This document shows positions 17,529-27,111 of a stretch of DNA of 64,000 nucleotides, in pieces. Source of the DNA: Bacteroidota bacterium (GTDB taxonomy: Bacteria; Bacteroidota; Bacteroidia; B-17B0; Aurantibacillaceae); NCBI GenBank assembly GCA_013298715.1, contig JAAFIQ010000003.1, forward strand, positions 1-64,000. Reading direction: 5' to 3'. Numbering within the stretch: position 1 is the stretch's first letter; each line of letters opens with the position of its first letter. The notes under the pieces were generated by a model, which saw only the letters and a list, made by a program, of their open reading frames with translations, ran no database searches and had not been told where the DNA came from. Both the position numbers and the translations under genes were made by a program.

Positions 17529-18233
17529 ATGTATTTCGATCCAATTTTATTAATAATTAGCGGTGTTTTTATGGGGCTTGGTTTATTGGCCAGTAGCCGT
17601 TTAAAAGCAAAATTTAAAAAGTATTCTGCACACCGAATTAGCACGGGGCTAACTGGCAAGGAAGTGGCAGAAAAAATGTTAAAGCAATATGGCGTTTTTG
17701 ATGTAAAAGTTGTAAGCGTGGGGGGGATGTTAACAGACCATTACAACCCTGCTAACAAAACTGTAAATTTAAGCGCAGACGTTTATAACAACGCAACTAT
17801 AGCAGCAGCAGCCGTTGCAGCGCACGAATGTGGGCACGCCGTGCAACACAATACAGCCTACGCTTGGTTAACTATGAGAAGTAAATTAGTACCTGTAGTT
17901 AATATTGCAAGTATGGCAATGAATTTTTTAACTTTTGGACTGGCTATAATAGCTTATTCAATGCCAAGTTTAATGAATTCGATGCTATTGGTTTTTATTG
18001 TATTACAAGGAGCAATAACCTTGTTTAGTGTTATGACGTTGCCTGTTGAGATTGATGCAAGTAAGCGTGCCGTTGCTTGGTTAGAAGATGCACGCATTGC
18101 TGGTTACCAAGAAGTTGATGAGGCTAAAGATGCCTTAAAATGGGCTGCCTATACATATATAATTAGTGCTTTAGGAAGTGTGGCTACCTTGTTGTATTAT
18201 ATTTGGAGGTTTACCAGTAATAACCGTGATTAA
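17529..18233 (+). CDS. Zinc membrane metallopeptidase, YugP/DUF-type (Peptidase M-like, PF04298)
   Basis: 234 residues. The zinc motif AAHECGHAVQH places His99, Glu100 and His103 in HExxH form. Transmembrane segments are at the N-terminus (IISGVFMGLGLLAS), in the centre (FLTFGLAIIAYSM; LLVFIVLQGAITLFSVM) and at the C-terminus (YIISALGSVATLLYYIW). DASKRAVAWL after the central segments supplies the family's third-ligand region. These are integral membrane zinc peptidases of unknown substrate. A TATATTTA box about 20 bp upstream of the ATG is a possible -7 element. Confidence 0.88.
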   Translation: MYFDPILLIISGVFMGLGLLASSRLKAKFKKYSAHRISTGLTGKEVAEKMLKQYGVFDVKVVSVGGMLTDHYNPANKTVNLSADVYNNATIAAAAVAAHECGHAVQHNTAYAWLTMRSKLVPVVNIASMAMNFLTFGLAIIAYSMPSLMNSMLLVFIVLQGAITLFSVMTLPVEIDASKRAVAWLEDARIAGYQEVDEAKDALKWAAYTYIISALGSVATLLYYIWRFTSNNRD

Positions 18234-18240
18234 TTGTGGT

Positions 18241-18450
18241 CTGCTCATAAACTCAAAAATCTTTTTTCTTTTAACTTTTTTTCTTGGATAAAAAAAGTTT
18301 CAAAAAAATCAAGTCGCCGCAAGCGCCTACCCGCAATTAATTTTTCTTAGGGAAATTATCCAGTGGATAATTTAGGCAGCTTGTGCGCAAGCAATCGACG
18401 TAACTTTTATTTTGCCAAGATAATTTTTTTAAAGCAAAATAAAAAAACGC
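18241..18450 (+). repeat. Dispersed intergenic repeat, copy A
   Basis: This stretch reads the same, with scattered substitutions, as the reverse complement of 47189-47414. Shared blocks include ctgctcataaactcaa at the start, the hairpin aactttttttcttg-ataaaaaaagtt, atcaagtcgccgcaa, ttttcttagggaaattatcc, and gcaatcgacgtaactttt. No ORF is preserved. It sits just downstream of the zinc peptidase, in a 463-bp gap; the rest of the gap (18451-18696) shows nothing I can name. Confidence 0.85.
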
Positions 18451-18696
18451 AAGCGCCCTCGATGAATTTTTAAAGAAAAATTAATTCTCGCCTTCCTAGC
18501 TCCGCGCGGCGACATGCCAACACACAAAATCCGTCATCGTTCAAAACGTATAAAAAAAGTAATCACTTTCAATAAATTAATGCAAACCTTTGCATGAATT
18601 TACAAGCTTGTGTCTCAATTTACCTTGCGTAATATTTATCGTATTTCAACGTTAAGCCTTACAATTGTTGACTTTTATTTACTGAGCACGTCCTAT

Positions 18697-19602
18697 TTAC
18701 TTCTTGGTTAACTCTTTAAACACATCTTCAATTTTTTGTTCTTGTTTGTTTAAGGTTAATACACTTAGGTTGTTTTTCACTGCGAATTCAAAAATTGCCT
18801 TTCTAACGTCATCTTTACTTGAGCTAATTAGTTCCCAAGTTGTTTCTGATTTTGATTTTGCCGACTCAATATCTTTGATTTGTAATAACAATTTTTCTGA
18901 TATAGCTTTGTCAAACTCAACAGTTATAATTTGCTGGGTTTTATTTTGCTGAAGTGATTTTGTTTCTTCATCAGCAACTATTTCACCGTTGTTAATAATT
19001 ATTACTCTATCACAAATGGCTTCCACTTCTTGCATAATATGCGTGCTAAGCATCACAGTTTTTTGTTTTCCCAAATTTTTTATTAGGCTGCGTATGTCTT
19101 CTAATTGATTTGGATCTAAGCCAGTGGTTGGCTCATCCATAATTAATACTTTAGGATCGTGAATCATTGCTTGGGCTAAACCAACGCGTTGGCGGTATCC
19201 TTTGCTTAAGGCGCCAATTTTTTTATTTTGTTCTATTTGCAAGCCTGTTAATTCAATCATTTCTGTAACGCGTTGCTTGCTATTTTTAATTTTATAAATG
19301 CCACCAACAAACTCCAAAAACTCTTTCACATACATATCTAAATACAAAGGATTATGTTCTGGTAAATAACCAATGTTTTTTCTCACATCAATACTTTGCG
19401 TAGCTACGTCAAAATTGCATACCTTGGCAACGCCTTCTGTTTGAGGGATGTAGCAGGTAAGAATTTTCATCATGGTACTTTTTCCTGCTCCATTAGGCCC
19501 TAAAAATCCCACAATTTCGTTTTCGCCAACATTAAAACTTACATTGTTTAATGCTTTTTGTTTGCCGTATATTTTGGTAATATTAGTTACTTGAATTGAC
19601 AT
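18697..19602 (-). CDS. gldA: GldA-type ABC transporter ATP-binding protein
   Basis: 301 residues. Walker A is GPNGAGKST, the signature is LSKGYRQRVGLAQAM, Walker B is VLIMDEPTTGLDPNQ and the switch His is in LSTHIMQEVEAICD. Length, the IGYLPEHNPLYLDMYVKEFL segment and the roughly 80-residue C-terminal extension match GldA, the ATPase of the GldAFG complex linked to gliding in Flavobacteria. The partner permeases gldF and gldG are not in the window. It could be a close paralogue of GldA, since these ATPases resemble each other strongly. Confidence 0.85.
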   Translation of the reverse strand: MSIQVTNITKIYGKQKALNNVSFNVGENEIVGFLGPNGAGKSTMMKILTCYIPQTEGVAKVCNFDVATQSIDVRKNIGYLPEHNPLYLDMYVKEFLEFVGGIYKIKNSKQRVTEMIELTGLQIEQNKKIGALSKGYRQRVGLAQAMIHDPKVLIMDEPTTGLDPNQLEDIRSLIKNLGKQKTVMLSTHIMQEVEAICDRVIIINNGEIVADEETKSLQQNKTQQIITVEFDKAISEKLLLQIKDIESAKSKSETTWELISSSKDDVRKAIFEFAVKNNLSVLTLNKQEQKIEDVFKELTKK

Positions 19603-19671
19603 TTTCTGTATTCTTTATTAATAGTTCTTTCTGTTAAGAGGTTTTATTTTTATTTTACTACATACCCACTT

Positions 19672-20670
19672 TTAATGCACTTTAAAAACATTTGTTTCTA
19701 CCCAGCCTTTGCCCCAATCGGCTTTTTCTTCTTCTGTCCAAATTGTTGGGTAAAAAATTCGTTTTTGAAAACGTGGTGGTAGATATTTCTGCCAATTGGT
19801 TCCGCCCGTTGCAGCAATGTCTTGTGTGTTTTGCTGTAAGTAGCGAACAGCGCTTTTATAATGCATTAGAGGCCAATTAATATTTACATTTACATCTAAT
19901 TGTTTTAAAGCGTTTATTAATGGCTGATGTTCTTGTTCTTCTTTAGTTAAGCTTAAATATTTTTGCCAAACATTTTTGGTTTTATATTCGTTTGCTAAAT
20001 CAATAAATTTTTGTCCGTATTTATTTTCAAATTGCTTTAGGGTTAATGTTTTTTTGCCGGTTGCAATTTCAGTGGCGCCTTTATTCCAATAAATGTTTTC
20101 AAATAATTCTTCAATTGAAGCGTTTTTGTTTTCAAAATTTACGCGTACATCTTTATCCACCAAATTTATAAAATCGGTGCTACAAATTTCAATCATTCGG
20201 TATTGTGCGCTTTGAAAGCCACTGGCTGGAAGCAATGCCATGCGGTAACGTAAAAACTGCTCTTTCTCCATACCATCTACCATTATTTCAAAACTTTTTG
20301 TGAGCGATTCAAAATACCTGTTTACACGGGTAATTCTTTCAGTAAGAAATTTAGCATCAATTTTTTCTTTCCAGCCATTATCTTTTCCGTTAGGTAAAAT
20401 TTCTTTTCCATTATTTGCAATTTGGTTTAATTCATGCAAACTTAGCTTAAAATATAACTCGGTAATTTGATGATACATTATAAAAATCACCTCATCAGGA
20501 TAATCTGTTTTTGGATTTTGTAGCGTTAATAGGGTATCTACCTGTATATAATCCCAGTAAGTTAAATAATTTGAAAGCAATAGACCATCTAAATAGCTAT
20601 GTAAATCTTGCCCCATTTGAGCATATTTATCTTCCAGTAATTTTACTTTATCAATCAATGTATTATCCAT
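19672..20670 (-). CDS. kynA: Tryptophan 2,3-dioxygenase
   Basis: 332 residues. It shows LTYWDYIQVDTLLTLQ, FIMYHQITELYFKLSLHEL and GFQSAQYRMIEIC, the diagnostic motifs of heme TDO. A C-terminal HYKSAVRYLQ probably supplies the proximal heme histidine, and GTNWQKYLPPRFQKRIF closes the domain. The enzyme opens the indole ring of L-tryptophan to N-formylkynurenine, the first step of kynurenine catabolism or quinolinate synthesis, and requires oxygen. The other kynurenine genes are not nearby. It lies 17 bp after the NtrC-like regulator in the same direction. Confidence 0.96.
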   Translation of the reverse strand: MDNTLIDKVKLLEDKYAQMGQDLHSYLDGLLLSNYLTYWDYIQVDTLLTLQNPKTDYPDEVIFIMYHQITELYFKLSLHELNQIANNGKEILPNGKDNGWKEKIDAKFLTERITRVNRYFESLTKSFEIMVDGMEKEQFLRYRMALLPASGFQSAQYRMIEICSTDFINLVDKDVRVNFENKNASIEELFENIYWNKGATEIATGKKTLTLKQFENKYGQKFIDLANEYKTKNVWQKYLSLTKEEQEHQPLINALKQLDVNVNINWPLMHYKSAVRYLQQNTQDIAATGGTNWQKYLPPRFQKRIFYPTIWTEEEKADWGKGWVETNVFKVH

Positions 20671-20687
20671 TTTATTAATTTTATATT

Positions 20688-21839
20688 TTAAGCAAATTGT
20701 TTAACATCATTTGCACTAATTTCTTTTCCTCCTAAAATCACCAAACGTTCAATCACGTTTCTAAATTCTCTAATATTTCCTGGCCAGTTGCGTTCTTGTA
20801 ATAATTTTATTGCCTCTGAAGAAATATCTTTTTTTATTGCATGTGTATCTTCGCTAATTTGTGTGAGGAAAAAATCTGCAAGCAAAGGTATGTCTTCTTT
20901 CCTATCATTCAAACCTGGAACATGTATTGGAATTACCGCCAAGCGGTGATATAAATCCTCTCTAAAATTTCCTTGCTCTATTTCTTTCAATAAATTTTTA
21001 TTGGTTGCTGCAAATACACGTACATTTACTTTAATTTCTTTATCCCCTCCAACGCGTGTAATTTTTTGTTCTTGTAAGGCGCGCAAAACTTTGGCTTGAG
21101 CGCTTTGGCTCATATCGCCTATTTCATCTAAAAATAAAGTACCACCTTCTGCCAATTCAAATTTTCCTTTGCGTTGGGCTATAGCACTTGTAAATGAACC
21201 TTTCTCGTGTCCAAATAATTCGCTTTCAATTAACTCGCTTGGAATAGCGGCGCAATTTACCTCAACAAGTGGCGCAGCATTTCTATTACTTTTTTCGTGT
21301 AATAATTTTGCAACTAATTCTTTGCCACTGCCGTTCCCACCGGTTATTAAAACACGCGCATCGGTTGGTGCAACTTTATCAATCATTTCTTTTATTTGAA
21401 TTATGGCGTTTGATTGGCCAACAATATCAACGGATTTAGATATTTTCTTTTTTAAGTTTTTTGTTTCCGTTACAAGTTCAGTTTTTTCGAGTGCGTTTTT
21501 TATACTCACCAATAATCTATTCAAATCAATTGGTTTTGGTAAATAATCGTATGCTCCTTTTTTTACGGTAGCCACGGCTGTATCAATATTTCCGTGTCCG
21601 CTCATCATAATTATTGAAGAATTAATTCCTGCTTCTAATAATTTATTTAATAACTCTTCACCATCTAATTTTGGCATTTTAATATCACACAATATGATGT
21701 CGTAGTTGTTTTTTAATGCCAATGTTTGTCCTACTAAACCATCTTCTGCTTCCTCAACTACATGTTTCTCGAATTCTAAAATTTCTTTTATACTTCTTCT
21801 AATCGCTTTTTCATCATCTATAACCAAAATTTTTGCCAT
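20688..21839 (-). CDS. NtrC-family sigma-54 response regulator lacking a DNA-binding domain
   Basis: 383 residues. Residues 1-120 form a receiver domain with phospho-acceptor Asp52 (CDIKMPK) and the acidic pair VIDDE. Residues 140-375 form the AAA+ activator domain: Walker A is GGNGSGKE (usual GESGTGKE), the sigma-54 contact loop is GSFTSA (usual GAFTGA), Walker B is GGTLFLDEIGDM, and the arginine finger region is FREDLYHRL. The protein stops at SANDVKQFA where a Fis-type helix-turn-helix normally follows. It may act on sigma-54 from solution or in a hetero-oligomer; the lack of the HTH is seen directly. No histidine kinase is adjacent. Confidence 0.92.
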   Translation of the reverse strand: MAKILVIDDEKAIRRSIKEILEFEKHVVEEAEDGLVGQTLALKNNYDIILCDIKMPKLDGEELLNKLLEAGINSSIIMMSGHGNIDTAVATVKKGAYDYLPKPIDLNRLLVSIKNALEKTELVTETKNLKKKISKSVDIVGQSNAIIQIKEMIDKVAPTDARVLITGGNGSGKELVAKLLHEKSNRNAAPLVEVNCAAIPSELIESELFGHEKGSFTSAIAQRKGKFELAEGGTLFLDEIGDMSQSAQAKVLRALQEQKITRVGGDKEIKVNVRVFAATNKNLLKEIEQGNFREDLYHRLAVIPIHVPGLNDRKEDIPLLADFFLTQISEDTHAIKKDISSEAIKLLQERNWPGNIREFRNVIERLVILGGKEISANDVKQFA

Positions 21840-21848
21840 GCTGTAAAA

Positions 21849-22784
21849 TTACTTTTTTTGTTGAATAAATTCCCACAAAGCGCCTTCTTTAAGTGAATAT
21901 GTTGAAACTCTGATTTTTCTGAGATTGCAATTTTTAAGTATATGATGAATTAAAAAACATGAAATTACAATCATATCAACGCGCATTGGGAGTAGTCCTT
22001 TTATATTTTTTCTTTCTAAAATTGTAGAAGCAATAATTTTATCATAAATTATATAAAAATTTTCAATATCAACTATGTATCCCGTTTTGCCATCAAGTAA
22101 TGGTTCTCCTTCTAATTCACCACAAATCATTTCTATAATTGAATCAAAAGCTCCAGAAGAGCCAATAAGTTCTATTGGTTTATAAATTCTTATTGCCTCA
22201 AATAAATCAACTAATTGTTCGCTTAAATAATTATCCAAATTTGAGATTGTGGTTTCTGAGATTGGATCTTCAGGATTGAATTTTTCGAGTAACCTAGCTG
22301 CGCCAAGTTTAAAACTTTGTTTCCAGAAAATAGTGGTGTTGTTAGCCAAAATGAATTCATTGCTTCCGCCGCCAATATCCATGATTAAAGAAATATTTTC
22401 ATTCATTGGGAGCGCTAATCTGTTGCCAAAATAAATAAGTTCCGCCTCGTTGTTACCATCTATCAATTTTATTTCAATGCCCGTTTTTTTAATTACTTCA
22501 CTAATAAAATCTGAACCATTACTTGCATCTCTTAGAGCAGAGGTTCCAAATGCAAGTACATTTTGAACGCATTCTTTCTTTATAATTTTATTAAATTCAA
22601 CCAAAGCGCTAACGCCTCTTTCAAAAGCTGTAGCGCTAATAAAACCTTTATTAATTCCACCTTCACCTAGCTTAACCGCTGAGCGTGTACTTATTTTTTT
22701 AATGGGCATTCCATTTTCTTGCTGGTGAGCAATTAACAAATTGAACGTGTTAGTACCACAATCTATTACCGCCAATAGAGCCAT
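21849..22784 (-). CDS. Ppx/GppA family phosphatase
   Basis: 311 residues. The actin-like ASKHA fold signatures are IDCGTNTFNLLIA (phosphate loop 1), MDIGGGSNEFILA (phosphate loop 2), FGTSALRDASNG and LIGSSGAFDSIIE. Family members hydrolyse polyphosphate or pppGpp in the cytoplasm. The short form without the C-terminal HD domain points to a Ppx1-type exopolyphosphatase but does not settle the substrate. It lies 9 bp upstream of the NtrC-like gene and is co-directional with it and kynA, suggesting one transcript starting in the 111-bp divergent gap. Confidence 0.93.
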   Translation of the reverse strand: MALLAVIDCGTNTFNLLIAHQQENGMPIKKISTRSAVKLGEGGINKGFISATAFERGVSALVEFNKIIKKECVQNVLAFGTSALRDASNGSDFISEVIKKTGIEIKLIDGNNEAELIYFGNRLALPMNENISLIMDIGGGSNEFILANNTTIFWKQSFKLGAARLLEKFNPEDPISETTISNLDNYLSEQLVDLFEAIRIYKPIELIGSSGAFDSIIEMICGELEGEPLLDGKTGYIVDIENFYIIYDKIIASTILERKNIKGLLPMRVDMIVISCFLIHHILKNCNLRKIRVSTYSLKEGALWEFIQQKK

Positions 22785-22835
22785 AAAGCCGTTAAAAATA
22801 TTTTCTTAAAGCTAATAAATATTATTTCACAAAAC

Positions 22836-22866
22836 TTGATTATTAATTTAAAACGTTGTATTTTTA
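22836..22866 (+). promoter_or_regulatory. Candidate Bacteroidota promoter for the subtilisin gene
   Basis: ttg at 22836-22838 and tattttta at 22859-22866 are separated by 20 bp. This fits the Bacteroidota pattern of a -33 TTG and a -7 TAnnTTTG box with one mismatch, 30 bp before the ATG. Confidence 0.45.
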
Positions 22867-22895
22867 TTCTATGCAACTTCTAAACACACTAAAAA

Positions 22896-25800
22896 ATGAA
22901 AAAACTTTTATTATCAATTTCAACTTTTGCAACAGCAGTTACATTAAATGCACAAACGGTTGATAAACATAAAGTTGATGGTGAGATATACATCAAGGTA
23001 AAACCAAGTTTATTAAGTGAGGTAAAACTTGATAACCCAAACAACTTGCAAATAACTAAAGTAAGTAGTTTAAGAAACACCTTATTTAAGTATGGTGCCA
23101 ACAAACTAGTAAAACCATTTTATCAAGCCGATGATGATGCGGTTTTGCCTTATATACTAAAAGCAAAATTTACTCAAATCAACCAAGTACATGAATTAAT
23201 AGAGGAGTTACAAAAAATTAAAGGGGTTGATTATGCAGAGCAAGTTAACCTGGTAACGGTGGATGCTACTCCAAATGATCCGACTATTGGCGCACACCTA
23301 ACACAAATTGGTGCGCAGTTGGCCTGGGATACTTGGAGCGTAACATCAAACATAACCTGCGCTGTAGTAGATAATGCTGTAGCATGGACACACCCTGATT
23401 TGGTGCAAAATACATTTACCAACACTGCTGAAATTGCTGGTAATGGCGTTGATGATGATTTGAACGGTTATATTGATGACAGAAATGGCTGGGATGCAGC
23501 TGATAATGATAATAACCCTATCCCTACGAATAATGCAATGGACCATGGAACGCATTGTGCTGGTATTGCTGGTGCAAGAACAAACAATGGAATTGGAGTA
23601 GCCTCTATTGGTTGGAATATTAAAATAATACCTGTAAAATGCCAAACAAACGGCGGTAGCACAATTGGTATAGCAAACGGATACGGTGGAATTCTTTATG
23701 CTGCGAAAATGAAAGCCCGCGTTATTTCTTGCTCTTGGGGAGGTGCTGGTACGGCCTCAGCGGCAGAGCAATCTGTTATTGACTACGCTTGGAATAAAGG
23801 TTGTATAGTAATGGCTGCTGCCGGAAATAGTAATGTTAATACTTTAACTTACCCTGGGGCTTACAATAGAGTTTATTGTGTTGCTTCTTGCAATGGCGCT
23901 AATGCAAAATCTGGTTTTAGTAATTATGGCGCGTGGGTTGATATTACTGCTCCAGGTGAAAATATTAGTAGTACCGTACCAGGAAATACTTATCAAAGTC
24001 AATCTGGTACTTCAATGGCCACGCCTTTAGTTGCAGGTCTTGCTGCACTTATGCTATCACGTTCACCACAAATGACGCAAACAGATGTACTTAATTGTAT
24101 AAGCTCAACTGCATTAAATATTGCGGCTGCTAATAGCGCCAGTTTAGCTGGTCAGTTAGGTGCAGGTAGAATTAGAGCAAACTTAGCTATGAGCTGTGCG
24201 GCTGGCTTTTCGGCAACGCCTGTTGTTTCTAACTTTTATTCGTTAATTAGGAATACTTGCCCCAACACACCAATTGTATTTACAGATAGTTCGTTGTATT
24301 TACCAACAGCCTGGAGCTGGACGTTTCAAGCCGGAATGCCTGCTACATCAACATCTTCAGCCCCGAGTGTGCAGTGGACAACCCCAGGAACCTATTCAGT
24401 TGCGATGCAAGCCACAAATATTAACGGAGGAAATACCGCAACTAAAGTATCTTACATAACTGTTGCCGGACCTATTGCTCTTCCGTTTTCACAAGGTTTT
24501 CAAGCAGCACAGTTTTTACCTCCCAATTGGTCATCTCTAAACATAGGAAACGATAACTATTATTGGGAAAGGGCTACCGGATTTGGTGGATTTATTACCA
24601 GTACTGCTTGTGCTGTTTTTGACAATTATAACGACGATGTTACGAATGAGCGCGATGAAATGCGCTCTCCTAAATTAATTTTTACAAATGTACCTACAGC
24701 CCGATTAAGATTTGACGTAGCTTACAGGCAATACGACAATCAATATTCTGATAGTTTAGAGGTTAAAATTTCGACCAATTGTGGTGCTACATGGAATCAA
24801 ATTTATTTAAAAGGAGGTCAAACTTTAGCTACCAATGCTACGACTTTACAAAATGCACAATTTACACCAACTACCGCTGCCTTATGGCGTAGAGATACAA
24901 TTGATATAACACCATGGGCTGCTGGTCAGCAAAACGTTTTGGTAAGTTTTGTTAATAGAGGACATTACGGGCAAGCCGTTTATTTAGATAACATTAATAT
25001 TGTTAACACTGCAATTAATGCAAATTTCAATGCAATTTCTTCCGCCTGCGCAAACGCTATTGTTAATTTTACAAACTCGAGTACCAACTCTAGCACGATA
25101 GCGCCAAGTTATAGTTGGTCTTTCTCAGGAGGAACACCTGCAACTTCAACAGCTTCAAATCCATCGGTTACTTTTGCTACACCAGGAACTAAAACTGTTA
25201 CACTAATAATGAATGCTGGAGGTGCTTCATCAACAATTACACAAACTATGACCGTTGCAGGTGCGCTTGCGCTTACTGTAAATAATAGCACATTGTGTTC
25301 AGGCAATTCTGCAAGTTTAATAGCTAGTGGTGCAAGTTCTTATACTTGGAATACTGGAGCTACAACGAACTCGATTTCTGTTTCCCCAAATGCAACCACT
25401 TCTTACACCGTAACCGGCAGTAACGGTGTTTGTTCTGGTTCAATTACAAGTAATGTTAACGTAACCACTACACCTACAGTAGCCATAAACAATCAAACTA
25501 TTTGTAGTGGCGGCACTGCTACCTTGCAAGCCACAGGCGCTGCGACCTACAGCTGGAATACCGGTTCAACTTCAAATCCTATATTGGTTGCCCCAGCTTC
25601 TAATACAACTTACGTTGTAACAGGAAATAATGGCCCCTGTTCTAATACCAAAACTGTTACTGTAACAATAGGTACAGGTATCTCAATTAATATTCTACCA
25701 ATAAATCCGCAACTTTGCGCAGGAAGTTCGTTAACACTCAATGCTGGTGGAGCTACAACTTATACATGGAACACTGGATCTAACGCATCAAGTATTATTA

Positions 25801-27053
25801 TATCTCCTTCCGCAACTACTAACTACACAGTTTCGGGTAACAATGGTGCTTGTAGCGGAACAGCTATTTTTTCAGTTGGTGTAAATCCTCTACCAATTGC
25901 GGCAATTACATCTTCAAATATTTCGTGTAATGGTTTAACCAATGGTTCTGCTAATGCTAACATATCTAGCGGTACGGCGCCATTTACTTACTCATGGTCA
26001 GGTGGACAAACCACACAAAATATTGGTGGTCTTGGCGTTGGAGCTGTAACCTATACAGTTACTGATAGCAAAGGGTGTAAAGCTAATGCATCCACAAATA
26101 TTACTCAACCTACGGCTTTAACTGTTGCAAACTCCAATACTACACAAGCTTTATGTAATCAAGCAAACGGAACAGCGAGCGTTACTATTAATGGAGGAAC
26201 AAGTCCTTACAATTACAGTTGGAATACATTACCAGCTCAATTAACAGCTAACGCTAACAGTTTAACGCCTGGTAGCTGGGTATTAACAACTACTGATAAT
26301 AAAGGATGTGTAATTACAACAACTGTAACCATTTCTGGTGCAACCACAGCGAGCAATGTTGCAATAAAAAACAATATTACCTGTAATGGCTTAGCTAATG
26401 GTAGCGCTACTGTAACATCTACACCACCTTCAATAGGCCCATTTACTTACCAATGGTCTACAGGTGCTACTACTAGCGTAATTAGTAGTTTAACTGGCGG
26501 TGTAAAATCGGTTACTGTTACCGATGTTAATGGTTGTAAAACTTTTACTAACGTAAACATTATTAATCCTAGTGCTATAGTTTTGGGAGCTTCAAGTACA
26601 AATGCCTCATGCGGAACTTGTGCTGATGGATCTGCTATAGTTTTGGCTAGTGGCGGAACTGGTGCTTATACATACACATGGAGCCCCGCAGGAGGAAATA
26701 CAGATACACCAAGTGGTTTAGTGCCAGCTTGCTACACAGTTTCAGTTGCCGATGTAAATAATTGTATTGCTACAACTACTACTTGTGTTAGTTTTGCTTC
26801 TAACATTGGCGTGAATGTGCTTAATAATATTTTAAATATCTATCCAAATCCAACTAATGGAATATTAACGATAAAACTTGTTGGATTAACATATAATTAC
26901 TTTGTTTATAATGCTGTTGGTCAAATTATCTTGAACAAACAAAATAATGAAAACATTTCTGAATTAAATTTAAGCACCTTTGCAAGAGGAGTTTATGTTG
27001 TGAAATTGGAGAGTAATGGTCAACATATATTCAAAAAAATTGTACTGGAATAA
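22896..27053 (+). CDS. T9SS-secreted subtilisin-like (S8) protease with PKD, SprB repeats and type A sorting domain
   Basis: 1385 residues. Signal peptide is 1-20, then a propeptide-like region. The S8 domain spans about 130-435 with Asp159 (CAVVDNAVAW, where DTG or DSG is usual), His217 (DHGTHCAG), oxyanion Asn311 (AAAGNSN) and Ser373 (GTSMATP). After it come a PKD domain, a jelly-roll choice-of-anchor-like domain (about 530-705), another PKD, Ig-like repeats with YSWNTG, and SprB-type repeats with VTDVNGCK. The last ~80 residues are a type A sorting domain (LNIYPNPTNGILTIKL ... GVYVVKLES ... KKIVLE). It is an exported protease, probably anchored to the surface through T9SS. A clear terminator follows 22 bp after the stop. 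Confidence 0.95.
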   Translation: MKKLLLSISTFATAVTLNAQTVDKHKVDGEIYIKVKPSLLSEVKLDNPNNLQITKVSSLRNTLFKYGANKLVKPFYQADDDAVLPYILKAKFTQINQVHELIEELQKIKGVDYAEQVNLVTVDATPNDPTIGAHLTQIGAQLAWDTWSVTSNITCAVVDNAVAWTHPDLVQNTFTNTAEIAGNGVDDDLNGYIDDRNGWDAADNDNNPIPTNNAMDHGTHCAGIAGARTNNGIGVASIGWNIKIIPVKCQTNGGSTIGIANGYGGILYAAKMKARVISCSWGGAGTASAAEQSVIDYAWNKGCIVMAAAGNSNVNTLTYPGAYNRVYCVASCNGANAKSGFSNYGAWVDITAPGENISSTVPGNTYQSQSGTSMATPLVAGLAALMLSRSPQMTQTDVLNCISSTALNIAAANSASLAGQLGAGRIRANLAMSCAAGFSATPVVSNFYSLIRNTCPNTPIVFTDSSLYLPTAWSWTFQAGMPATSTSSAPSVQWTTPGTYSVAMQATNINGGNTATKVSYITVAGPIALPFSQGFQAAQFLPPNWSSLNIGNDNYYWERATGFGGFITSTACAVFDNYNDDVTNERDEMRSPKLIFTNVPTARLRFDVAYRQYDNQYSDSLEVKISTNCGATWNQIYLKGGQTLATNATTLQNAQFTPTTAALWRRDTIDITPWAAGQQNVLVSFVNRGHYGQAVYLDNINIVNTAINANFNAISSACANAIVNFTNSSTNSSTIAPSYSWSFSGGTPATSTASNPSVTFATPGTKTVTLIMNAGGASSTITQTMTVAGALALTVNNSTLCSGNSASLIASGASSYTWNTGATTNSISVSPNATTSYTVTGSNGVCSGSITSNVNVTTTPTVAINNQTICSGGTATLQATGAATYSWNTGSTSNPILVAPASNTTYVVTGNNGPCSNTKTVTVTIGTGISINILPINPQLCAGSSLTLNAGGATTYTWNTGSNASSIIISPSATTNYTVSGNNGACSGTAIFSVGVNPLPIAAITSSNISCNGLTNGSANANISSGTAPFTYSWSGGQTTQNIGGLGVGAVTYTVTDSKGCKANASTNITQPTALTVANSNTTQALCNQANGTASVTINGGTSPYNYSWNTLPAQLTANANSLTPGSWVLTTTDNKGCVITTTVTISGATTASNVAIKNNITCNGLANGSATVTSTPPSIGPFTYQWSTGATTSVISSLTGGVKSVTVTDVNGCKTFTNVNIINPSAIVLGASSTNASCGTCADGSAIVLASGGTGAYTYTWSPAGGNTDTPSGLVPACYTVSVADVNNCIATTTTCVSFASNIGVNVLNNILNIYPNPTNGILTIKLVGLTYNYFVYNAVGQIILNKQNNENISELNLSTFARGVYVVKLESNGQHIFKKIVLE

Positions 27054-27074
27054 AATTGGTTTCAATTAAAAAAT

Positions 27075-27105
27075 AAAAGCCATCTTTGCAAAAAGATGGC
27101 TTTTT
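27075..27105 (+). terminator. Rho-independent terminator after the subtilisin gene
   Basis: A perfect 13-bp stem (aaaagccatcttt / aaagatggctttt) with loop gcaa, ending in five T. It is symmetrical, so it could work on either strand. It ends 7 bp before the next ATG, at 27112. Confidence 0.88.
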
Positions 27106-27111
27106 AATGTT

